DNA of 12,660 bases from the NCBI GenBank assembly GCA_043760535.1, contig JAYUOV010000166.1, forward strand, positions 1 to 12,660, written 5' to 3'. The stretch comes from JAZKFT01 sp043760535. GTDB taxonomy: Bacteria; Bacteroidota; Bacteroidia; Chitinophagales; Chitinophagaceae. Positions 6,891-12,660 of this stretch are shown here, piece by piece (within the stretch, counting starts at the first letter, position 1; the number at the start of each line of letters is the position of its first letter). Below the pieces are notes generated by a model. That model was not told the origin of the DNA and ran no database searches. It saw only the letters and a list, made by a program, of their open reading frames with translations. The position numbers and the translations under genes were made by a program.

Positions 6891-7085
6891 TGTGGGGTGA
6901 TGAAATTTTTGGCAGACATGCCCTCTTGTCTCGAGGGTGGGGAGTACGGAATAAACACTGCATAACGCCGATGGTGCTGCAGCACCACCGACTAGGGTTG
7001 ACCACTAGTTAGGTTCGGGTTCGCAATCCGATCATGATGTGCAGCAGCTAACCGCCCCGTGGAGGTTCGACCCCTCCCCCTACAG
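6891..7085 (+). ncRNA. tRNA-like RNA with giant variable arm, copy 2
   Basis: Seen: the same frame as copy 1 with diverged sequence. Acceptor TGTGGGG (6891-6897) pairs with CCCTACA (7078-7084) with one G-T wobble; discriminator G7085. D stem ATG/CAT (6900-6902/6917-6919) has a longer loop with GG. Anticodon stem CCCTC/GAGGG (6921-6925/6933-6937) has the identical loop TTGTCTC. T stem GGAGG/CCTCC (7061-7065/7073-7077) has loop TTCGACC. The 123-nt variable arm closes with GGGG/CCCC (6939-6942/7055-7058), a conserved AGTA bulge and CGG/CCG (6947-6949/7052-7054). Inside is a 10-pair hairpin at 6969-6990 and a smaller one at 7015-7031. Blocks shared with copy 1 are GAATAAAC, TTGACCACTA and AGCTAAC. 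Better paired than copy 1, so probably the more active copy. Confidence 0.7.
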
Positions 7086-7089
7086 CTTT

Positions 7090-7101
7090 TGCCAATTGGC
7101 A
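7090..7101. repeat. Perfect palindrome TGCCAATTGGCA
   Basis: Seen: a 12-bp perfect palindrome five bases after tRNA-like copy 2, at the same place where copy 1 is followed by GACAATTGGCAG. The flank GCTTTTG-CAATTGGCAG is thus part of the duplicated unit. Possible processing or border signal; function unknown. Confidence 0.6.
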
Positions 7102-7201
7102 GCTTTATTACGTTCGAAATGCCAAAAACGTTCAATATTATCCTGTTTCGAAAATCAGGAAGGTTGTTTGGTTGATTAGTTTAGTTTAGGAAAAGGATAA
7201 G

Positions 7202-7235
7202 TGGCTGCCTTTGCAAAAAGGTGGTCATTTTTTTT
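7202..7235 (+). terminator. Intrinsic terminator of the tRNA-like array
   Basis: Seen: TGGCTGCCTTT (7202-7212) pairs with AAAGGTGGTCA (7217-7227) through 11 pairs, three of them G-T, around a GCAA tetraloop, followed directly by eight T (7228-7235). It lies on the + strand 117 bases after copy 2 with no + strand protein gene between, so it most simply ends a transcript covering the tRNA-like RNAs. Confidence 0.7.
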
Positions 7236-7370
7236 GTAGTAGGGCTGTTACGGATACATTCTTAGCTACCGAAACATTTACAAAATGCTCATTAAAAGGC
7301 TGTTTAGCTATATTTCATTCCTAAAAAACATTTTGTAATTCTTTGTAAAAAGAAAAAATAAAAAAGCCAA

Positions 7371-7601
7371 TTAAGAGATGCTATTCATTTTTAATGCAAA
7401 AGTCCCAATATGGGCATTTGCTTTTTCTGCATTGGTCATTTTATCCCCGTCTTTTATATCAAAACACGCCAAAATCTTTTTCATTTTCGTGGCGGGTGTA
7501 ATCATTTTTAAAGTTGATTGCCCGTTAGGAAATTTAGGGTACTCCTGATGCATTTTGGCATCTGATCTGTTGAGCATATTTACTTCTTCCATTGGGGCCA
7601 T
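7371..7601 (-). CDS. Small hypothetical protein, 76 aa
   Basis: I do not recognise this protein. It is rich in Met and Lys, has one Cys, no signal peptide and no membrane segment, so a soluble cytoplasmic protein is likely. The middle reads KKILACFDIKDGDKM (41-55) followed by TNAEKANAHIG, which is protein-like. The DIKDGDKMTNAE stretch only loosely resembles a Ca-binding loop and lacks its key acids, so I do not claim one. The ATG at 7601 is preceded by an A-rich AAAAATAAT leader, typical of Bacteroidota starts. It is a single gene, divergent from the secreted protein gene to its right. It could still be a chance frame; balanced composition and the good leader favour a real gene. Confidence 0.5.
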   Translation of the reverse strand: MAPMEEVNMLNRSDAKMHQEYPKFPNGQSTLKMITPATKMKKILACFDIKDGDKMTNAEKANAHIGTFALKMNSIS

Positions 7602-7767
7602 TATTATTTTTGTTTGGCAGGCAAGTACTGAATCTTTTGTTTTAGATACCTAGTTTTATAAAACAGTATTTACGTGTGTAAGAGCCATTGATACTTTCAA
7701 GCATGTTCTTTATAAGTTGGAATAGAATTCTACACTAAAACCTTGTTCATCTTCTTTTTTACCTGTT

Positions 7768-8547
7768 ACGAAACGACTAATTTTTTTACTCCTTATTGGT
7801 TTTTATCTGAATGTAGCATCTCAAAAAGCGTTGCTGATAAAACAGTTAAAAGCCATTGTGCCACCGGGTTTTACAATAAAAGATACCGCTTTCGGCGATC
7901 TTAATAATGATAAGAAAACAGATGTAGTATTAATCTTTTACCAAACTAAAGAAGCCGATACTGATTTTGAAAATACTGCCATGAACATAGACCGGCCATT
8001 AATGGTGCTGCTACAACTTACAAATGGTAAACTGCAACTTGCCAAAAGAAACGAATATATAATAATGTGTAAGAAGTGTGGTGGTATAATGGGCGACCCT
8101 TATGCGAGTGTTACCATTAAAAACAATGCCTTTTTCCTTGAATTTTATGGCGGTAGTAATTGGCGATGGGGTAATACTTTTGGTTTTAGCTGGAATCCTG
8201 TTTTGCAAAGTTGGCAACTTATTAAAGAGAGCCATATCTCATTTCAAAGCGGCGACCCGCAAGCCACCATGAAAAAAGTAAATATTCCTTCATCGGAAAT
8301 TTCAAGATGGAATATTGACAATTTCAACATCAATAAACTGTACGAAAAGCAGGAAGTTAAGGGGCGGGTAATCTCTAATAAATCCTATTTCTATAATGAG
8401 CCAAACGTGGCTACCAAACGTAAAGCATACGTAACCATTGGCGATATGCTATATATAGTACGGCAATACAACACGTTTTACGAAGTATTTTTTACCAATG
8501 CCAAACAAAAAAGTTCTACAGGCTATGTTCTAAAAAAGCAGATATAA
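7768..8547 (+). CDS. Probable secreted FG-GAP/SH3-like protein, ACG start
   Basis: Role unknown; probably periplasmic or outer-surface. Ordinary start codons give only TTG at 7831 (238 aa), but the frame is open upstream and reads TKRLIFLLLIGFYLNVASQK from 7768, a textbook signal peptide (KR, nine-residue hydrophobic core, ASQ cleavage region). The first codon of that peptide is ACG, one base from ATG, so I place the start there as an inference giving 260 aa; a stop lies at 7723 and no ATG, GTG or TTG comes between. Counting from 7768: an FG-GAP/VCBS-like calcium motif FGDLNNDKKTD (42-52), a CKKCGG pair of cysteines (101-106), an aromatic segment GGSNWRWGNTFGFSW (128-142), and an SH3-like C-terminal domain (about 198-257) with YVTIGDMLYIV. 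It could be a gene silenced by start-codon loss, use a rare ACG start, or reflect a base error. Confidence 0.7.
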   Translation, partial: TKRLIFLLLIGFYLNVASQKALLIKQLKAIVPPGFTIKDTAFGDLNNDKKTDVVLIFYQTKEADTDFENTAMNIDRPLMVLLQLTNGKLQLAKRNEYIIMCKKCGGIMGDPYASVTIKNNAFFLEFYGGSNWRWGNTFGFSWNPVLQSWQLIKESHISFQSGDPQATMKKVNIPSSEISRWNIDNFNINKLYEKQEVKGRVISNKSYFYNEPNVATKRKAYVTIGDMLYIVRQYNTFYEVFFTNAKQKSSTGYVLKKQI

Positions 8548-8665
8548 AAAGTACAGTAAACAGAGATATAAAACAAGTGAAAGCTGCTGTGCGGAGGCTA
8601 ACAATTTTGATACAGGTATTTATTTCAATTTCATTCCGTATTTTGGCGGCAACCGACACCTAATT

Positions 8666-10171
8666 ATGAAGTTGCTCAGTCCTGCCATTAGCCGTTTGGC
8701 CCGTTTTCGGCTAAATGCCATCGACCAATGGATACAAGATCCGGTGGGTACGCAGCGTCATGTGCTGCAGCACTTAGTTACATCGGCACAAAATACAGTG
8801 TTTGGCCGCTTGCATGGTTTTAATAAAACCTTTACCACCCGGGCTTTTAAGCAAGCCGTACCCATTTGTAATTACGACGATTTAAAGCCCTACATAGAAC
8901 GGATGATGAACGGCGAAGAAAATATTCTTTGGAATACACCTGTGGAATGGTTTGCCAAAAGCAGCGGCACCACTAGCGACCGTAGCAAGTTTATACCCGT
9001 AAGTAAAGAAAGCCTAGACGAGAACCATTTTCAGGGATCAAAAGATGCACTCACATTATACTACAAACTTTTTCCGGATAGCGACCTGCTAACCGGCAAA
9101 GGATTGGTAATTGGCGGCAGCCATCAGGTGGCCAACCTTAATGATGATATAAAATTTGGCGACCTCAGTGCAGTGTTAATGCAGAACACACCCTTTTGGG
9201 GCCACTGGCTTCGTACCCCAGAACTAAGCATTGCCCTGCTAGACGAATGGGAAAATAAAATAGAAGTATTAGCAAAAACCACCATGCTGGAAAATGTAAC
9301 CAGTATTAGCGGTGTACCCACCTGGACGCTGGTTTTAATAAAACGTATATTGGAATTAAGTGGCAAGAAAACACTGGCCGAAGTATGGCCTAATTTAGAG
9401 CTGTATTTTAATGGTGGCGTATCTTTTGTGCCATACCGGGAGCAGTTCGAAAGGCTTATAGGTAAGCCCATCCGTTACCTAGAAATATATAATGCAAGCG
9501 AAGGTTTTTTCAGTGCCCAAACCGATCCTGATGAAGACGGTATGTTGCTTTTTTTGAACCATGGCATTTTTTTTGAATTTATGCCGGTGGAAGAATTTGG
9601 AAAGGAAAATCCAAAAACCATTGGCCTAAAAGATGTGGTGGTAGGTAAAAATTATGCGCCGGTTATCAGCACCACCGGAGGCTTGTGGCGGTACCTGTTA
9701 GGCGATACCATTCAGTTTACCACGGTGTTCCCGTTCCGGATAAAAGTAAGTGGGCGGCTAAAGCATTATATTAATGCCTTTGGCGAAGAAGTGATAGTAG
9801 ATAACAGCGATAAAGCCATAGCCATGGCCTCAGAAAAAACCGGCGCTATTATTACCGACTACACGGCCGCACCTATGTATTTTAGCGAAGCCAATAAGGG
9901 CGGCCACGAATGGCTGATAGAATTTGAAAAAGCCCCGGCTAGCCTCGAAGCATTTTCCTTTGAACTGGATACCGCATTACGCACCGTAAACAGCGATTAT
10001 GATGCCAAGCGGTACAAGGATATTGCCCTTCGCCAGCTACTGGTCCATCATTTACCTACCGGTACTTTTAGCAAATGGCTAAGCAGCAAGGGCAAGCTTG
10101 GCGGACAGCATAAAGTGCCACGCCTTTGTAACGACAGAAAGTATGTGGATGAAATTTTAGCAATGCTATAA
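8666..10171 (+). CDS. GH3-family acyl-adenylating enzyme
   Basis: Member of the GH3 branch of the ANL superfamily, which activates a carboxylic acid with ATP to an acyl-adenylate and, in plants, joins it to an amino acid. The bacterial substrate is not known. In 501 residues, a usual length, the three adenylation motifs are present: SSGTTSDRSKFIPVS (99-113) for phosphate binding, YNASEGFFSAQ (275-285), and LLGDTIQFT (344-352). These are followed by the hinge and C-terminal domain with GRLKHYINAFGEE (363-375) and the Gly/Lys-rich GKLGGQHKVPRL (476-487) near the end. No signal peptide. It lies 93 bp upstream of paaG on the same strand, possibly in one unit. That allows, but does not prove, a role in activating an aromatic or other acid feeding the same pathway. 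Family call is firm. Confidence 0.9.
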   Translation: MKLLSPAISRLARFRLNAIDQWIQDPVGTQRHVLQHLVTSAQNTVFGRLHGFNKTFTTRAFKQAVPICNYDDLKPYIERMMNGEENILWNTPVEWFAKSSGTTSDRSKFIPVSKESLDENHFQGSKDALTLYYKLFPDSDLLTGKGLVIGGSHQVANLNDDIKFGDLSAVLMQNTPFWGHWLRTPELSIALLDEWENKIEVLAKTTMLENVTSISGVPTWTLVLIKRILELSGKKTLAEVWPNLELYFNGGVSFVPYREQFERLIGKPIRYLEIYNASEGFFSAQTDPDEDGMLLFLNHGIFFEFMPVEEFGKENPKTIGLKDVVVGKNYAPVISTTGGLWRYLLGDTIQFTTVFPFRIKVSGRLKHYINAFGEEVIVDNSDKAIAMASEKTGAIITDYTAAPMYFSEANKGGHEWLIEFEKAPASLEAFSFELDTALRTVNSDYDAKRYKDIALRQLLVHHLPTGTFSKWLSSKGKLGGQHKVPRLCNDRKYVDEILAML

Positions 10172-10264
10172 ACAATAGTATATGCCTCCACCATTGTTCA
10201 CTCAATCCCATATTTTGTTCTTTCAGCAGCATTACTATTACCAATCCATAAATCGTACGCCACC

Positions 10265-11041
10265 ATGCATTCCGTTTTATTAGAAATACAAAACAACGTA
10301 GCAGTTATTACCCTTAACCGGCCCGAAAAATTCAATGCTTTTAACCGTGCAATGGCGCTTGAATTACAATCTATTTTAGATGCATGTGCTGTAGACGAAA
10401 ACATACGCTGTGTGTACCTTACGGGTAGTGGCAAAGCTTTTTGTGCTGGGCAAGATTTGGGAGAACTAACAGGCGACGACGCACCGGGTTTTGAAAAGAT
10501 TTTAAGCGAACATTATAACCCGATTGTAATAAAATTACGAAACCTTGAAAAGCCGGTAGTGGTAGCTGTAAACGGTGTGGCTGCTGGTGCCGGTGCTAAT
10601 ATTGCTTTGTGCGGCGATGTAGTGGTAGCATCGGTTTCAGCATCATTTATACAAGCTTTTAGTAAAATAGGATTGATACCAGACAGTGGCGGTACCTACC
10701 ATTTGCCCCGACTTATTGGTTGGCAAAAAGCCAGTGCTTTAATGATGACCGGCGATAAGGTATCTGCCACAGAAGCCGAACGGATGGGTATGATTTATAA
10801 GGTACTAGACGATGCAGATTTTACTACAGCATCTATAAAAATAGCCACTACTTTAGCTGCAATGCCCACTAAAGGATTGGCGCTTATTAAGAAGGCGCTT
10901 AACGCCTCTTTTACCAGTAACCTAGAGCAGCAATTACAAACCGAAGACAAGCTGCAATACATAGCCGCACATACTTTAGATTACAGCGAAGGCGTAGCGT
11001 CTTTTTTAGAAAAGAGGCTGCCCGTTTTTAAAGGAAAATAA
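10265..11041 (+). CDS. paaG: PaaG-type epoxyphenylacetyl-CoA isomerase
   Basis: Crotonase-fold enzyme. In the phenylacetate pathway PaaG isomerises the ring-1,2-epoxide of phenylacetyl-CoA to the seven-membered oxepin-CoA. The 258 residues match the family. Oxyanion-hole segments are KAFCAGQDLGEL (57-68) and NGVAAGAGANIALCGD (103-118). FSKIGLIPDSGGTYHLPRL (132-150) carries the Asp (D140) matching the catalytic Asp of PaaG; many true hydratases have Glu there. The C-terminus DYSEGVASFLEKRLPVFKGK is very like E. coli PaaG. The neighbours paaI and paaY on the same strand support the assignment over a generic enoyl-CoA hydratase. The ATG at 10265 gives the normal N-terminus MHSVLLEIQNNVAVITLNRP. 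The ring epoxidase paaABCDE must be elsewhere. Confidence 0.9.
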   Translation: MHSVLLEIQNNVAVITLNRPEKFNAFNRAMALELQSILDACAVDENIRCVYLTGSGKAFCAGQDLGELTGDDAPGFEKILSEHYNPIVIKLRNLEKPVVVAVNGVAAGAGANIALCGDVVVASVSASFIQAFSKIGLIPDSGGTYHLPRLIGWQKASALMMTGDKVSATEAERMGMIYKVLDDADFTTASIKIATTLAAMPTKGLALIKKALNASFTSNLEQQLQTEDKLQYIAAHTLDYSEGVASFLEKRLPVFKGK

Positions 11042-11054
11042 TTTTACACCTTTT

Positions 11055-11474
11055 ATGCAATTATCCAAAGCCACAAAAGTGATAGACCAAATGATGGCCA
11101 AAGATGGCTTTACGGCCTGGCTTGGGGCTATCCGTTTGCAGGAAGGCGAAGGCTTTTGTGCACTACAAATGACCATCCGAAAAGAAATGTGCAATGGCTT
11201 TGGCATTGCACATGGCGGTATCTCTTTTTCGCTAGCCGATAGTGCATTAGCGTTTGCCAGTAACAGCCATGGGCAGCAGGCAGTATCTATAGAAACCTCC
11301 ATCTCTCACCTAAAACCCTTGTATAAAGGCGACACCATTATTGCTACTGCTAAAGAAGTAAGCCTTGGCAAAAGCATTGCCGTTTACGAAGTGAAAATAA
11401 AAAAACAGGATGGAGAATTGGTAGCCATATTTAAAGGAACCGTTTATCGAAAAACAAAAGAGTGGGAGGTGTAA
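11055..11474 (+). CDS. paaI: PaaI-type hydroxyphenylacetyl-CoA thioesterase
   Basis: Hotdog-fold thioesterase that hydrolyses ring-hydroxylated phenylacetyl-CoA and related CoA esters, releasing CoA trapped in dead-end intermediates. In 139 residues the active-site region MCNGFGIAHGGISFSLADSA (45-64) is complete: the Asn, the HGG (53-55) and the catalytic Asp62, which matches Asp61 of E. coli PaaI. FASNSHGQQAV (67-77) and HLKPLYKGDTI (85-95) are also typical. It starts 13 bp after the paaG stop, so it is almost surely co-transcribed. Works as a tetramer in the cytosol in characterised relatives. Confidence 0.9.
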   Translation: MQLSKATKVIDQMMAKDGFTAWLGAIRLQEGEGFCALQMTIRKEMCNGFGIAHGGISFSLADSALAFASNSHGQQAVSIETSISHLKPLYKGDTIIATAKEVSLGKSIAVYEVKIKKQDGELVAIFKGTVYRKTKEWEV

Positions 11475-11541
11475 ATTAATTATTTCTTTGCGTACTTGCC
11501 AATGGGCTTCTTTGTAAAAAATATTTCGAAATATATATATC

Positions 11542-12135
11542 ATGTTCTATCAATTTAATGGCATCAAACCAGTAGCCGATACAACAGCATTTATTCATCC
11601 ACACGCTACGGTAACAGGCAATGTAATAATTGGTAAAAATGTTTACATAGGGCCGGGTGCAGCACTGCGTGGAGACTGGGGGCAAATCATTATAGAAGAT
11701 GGCTGTAATGTGCAAGAGAACTGTACCATACACATGTTTCCAGGCGTAACGGTTTTGCTACAAGAAGGAGCCCATATTGGTCACGGTGCCATTATACACG
11801 GAGCTACTATTGGCCGCAATTGCCTCGTAGGAATGAATGCCGTTATTATGGACAATGTAGTACTTGGAAACGAATGTATTGTAGGGGCATTGTGTTTTAT
11901 TAAGGCCAATGAAATTATCCCGAACCGCAGCCTTGTTGTTGGCAATCCATATAAAATAATAAAAGAAGTAAGCGACGAAATGATGGGCTGGAAAATAGAA
12001 GGCACTAAATTATACCAGCAATTACCAGCCGAAATGTATAACCATTGGGTACCATGTAAGCCACTGCAAATGGCGGATGAAAGCCATGCCCGGTATGCAT
12101 CTAACTACAAAACATGGAATGAAACAATGCAATAA
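11542..12135 (+). CDS. paaY: PaaY-type hexapeptide-repeat protein
   Basis: Left-handed beta-helix protein of the gamma-carbonic-anhydrase-like family. In Pseudomonas PaaY acts as a thioesterase that clears inhibitory CoA intermediates of phenylacetate breakdown. The 197 residues show hexapeptide repeats from about 15 to 125, with GNVIIGKNVYIGPGAALRGD (26-45) and LVGMNAVIMDNVVLG (95-109). The three metal ligands of the family are in place: His64 in CTIHMFPG, and His81 and His86 in GAHIGHGAIIHG. The C-terminal helical segment MMGWKIEGTKLYQQL resembles the E. coli PaaY end. A 67-bp gap separates it from paaI on the same strand; no terminator is seen in the gap, so it is probably the last gene of a paaG-paaI-paaY unit. 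Confidence 0.88.
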   Translation: MFYQFNGIKPVADTTAFIHPHATVTGNVIIGKNVYIGPGAALRGDWGQIIIEDGCNVQENCTIHMFPGVTVLLQEGAHIGHGAIIHGATIGRNCLVGMNAVIMDNVVLGNECIVGALCFIKANEIIPNRSLVVGNPYKIIKEVSDEMMGWKIEGTKLYQQLPAEMYNHWVPCKPLQMADESHARYASNYKTWNETMQ

Positions 12136-12570
12136 TATAATTATAATACCATAAAAATTGCAGTTGGTTTTCACAAGGATAAATAAAACGTCAACCCGTT
12201 CTTATACCAGAATATCACCTATACGGGTGTAAATACCACCCTCAGCAATTCTTAGTTTTACCATCTCAAATATTGTGGTGTTAACAGCATATTCTTCCAC
12301 AATCGGCAAATGAGTACTTTTATTTTACTATGCCCCAAATATGTTTTATAATAAAAATATTGTAGTTATTAATAACTATATTTATTTTGGTTGATGAAAA
12401 AATGAGTTATAAAAGAAAGTGAATAAATTATACGAATATTATAGATTGACTATTAAAAAAAATGTAAATGGCATACACCATAGTGCAGCAGATTTGTTTT
12501 ATTTATCTAAAAGTGCTGTAGATATAATTTGGACACGTTACAAACTAAATAGTAGTTATATAGTAACTAT
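12136..12570. other. AT-rich region between paaY and transposase remnant
   Basis: No intact gene is supported. It holds the coding-like - strand remnant at 12202-12312 and a small AGTTA/TAACT hairpin (12554-12558/12564-12568) just beyond the stop codon of the transposase fragment, which could be its terminator. A + strand frame from a GTG at 12419 overlaps the transposase end and is not convincing. No inverted-repeat insertion-sequence end could be identified by eye. Confidence 0.4.
12202..12312 (-). pseudogene. Coding-like remnant, unrecognised
   Basis: Seen: on the - strand the frame reads HLPIVEEYAVNTTIFEMV and then KLRIAEGGIYTRIGDILV to a TAA at 12202-12204; GTG at 12300 or TTG at 12309 could start it. 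The frame is closed by a stop a few codons upstream. Composition is protein-like, and the middle loosely suggests a small helix-turn-helix of excisionase type, but I do not assign one. Probably the tail or core of a broken gene next to mobile DNA. Confidence 0.3.
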
Positions 12571-12660
12571 TCAGGCCGACATTACAAAAGGGCGTGCTTG
12601 AATGGCATCTGCGAGTGCTTGCATGATGGGGATTCCTTGTTTTTTTGCAGTAGCTATATA
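12571..12660 (-). CDS. C-terminus of probable IS66-type transposase, partial
   Basis: Seen: 29 codons open from the window edge to a TGA at 12571-12573, read on the - strand: YIATAKKQGIPIMQALADAI, then QARPFVMSA. The pattern (S)YI-T--K-G---(h)-AL--A--G-PF is typical of the extreme C-terminus of IS66-family DDE transposases. The gene continues to the right of the window, so start, catalytic residues and intactness cannot be judged. It points towards paaY, the last + strand gene. Confidence 0.55.
   Translation of the reverse strand, partial: YIATAKKQGIPIMQALADAIQARPFVMSA

Noticed and set aside
7008..7052. Integron attC site (GTTAG..CTAAC)
   Set aside because: Present only in copy 2, without the paired inner boxes or any integrase or cassette array nearby.
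6552..7085. tmRNA
   Set aside because: tmRNA has no D stem or anticodon stem and carries an open tag frame; here all cloverleaf stems exist and no tag-like frame ends in a plausible degradation tag.
12419..12601. 60-aa + strand frame with GTG start
   Set aside because: It overlaps the end of the transposase fragment on the other strand, has a weak start and AT-driven composition, and is not recognisable.

Overview
The window looks like chromosomal DNA of a Bacteroidota bacterium, most likely of the Chitinophagaceae/Sphingobacteriales type. The evidence is moderate GC content with very AT-rich intergenic DNA, weak or absent Shine-Dalgarno sequences, and the nature of the genes: a SMUG2-type DNA glycosylase, a GH3-family adenylating enzyme, a Bacteroidota-style Lrp/AsnC regulator and a paaG-paaI-paaY run. 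The assignment is by protein character only, because no rRNA or other marker lies in the window.

Left part (1-4930): pdxH (vitamin B6 oxidase) lies on the + strand between two copies of what appears to be one dispersed, MITE-like repeat. The left copy has 16-bp terminal inverted repeats; the right copy is shortened. Facing pdxH on the - strand is a two-gene unit, polA followed 12 bp later by a SMUG2-like base-excision glycosylase. Together these could remove a damaged base and refill the gap. Upstream of polA (4931-5584) is decayed DNA with a coding-like remnant containing a stop and a short heptamer tandem repeat.

Middle part (5585-7235): an Lrp/AsnC regulator on the - strand has a candidate operator/promoter palindrome just upstream. 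The most unusual feature follows on the + strand: two tandem tRNA-like RNAs (6552-6734 and 6891-7085) and a degenerate 5' fragment of a third (6455-6507). Each has a complete class II cloverleaf frame (7-bp acceptor, Leu-type D arm, 5-bp anticodon stem, 5-bp T stem with a TTCGA loop). The variable arm is 114-123 nt instead of the usual one or two dozen. Four base pairs differ between the copies by double, pairing-preserving changes, which indicates selection on RNA structure. A strong intrinsic terminator at 7202-7235 is placed to end transcription of this array. I do not recognise this as a described RNA family.

Right part (7371-12660): a small unrecognised - strand protein, then a secreted FG-GAP/SH3-like protein whose signal peptide can only be read from an ACG codon. 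Next come a GH3-family acyl-adenylating enzyme and paaG, paaI and paaY of phenylacetyl-CoA catabolism, all on the + strand and probably co-transcribed at least from paaG on. The ring-epoxidase genes paaABCDE are not in the window. After paaY, AT-rich DNA holds another coding-like remnant. The window ends in the C-terminus of a probable IS66-type transposase on the - strand, suggesting mobile DNA borders the paa genes.
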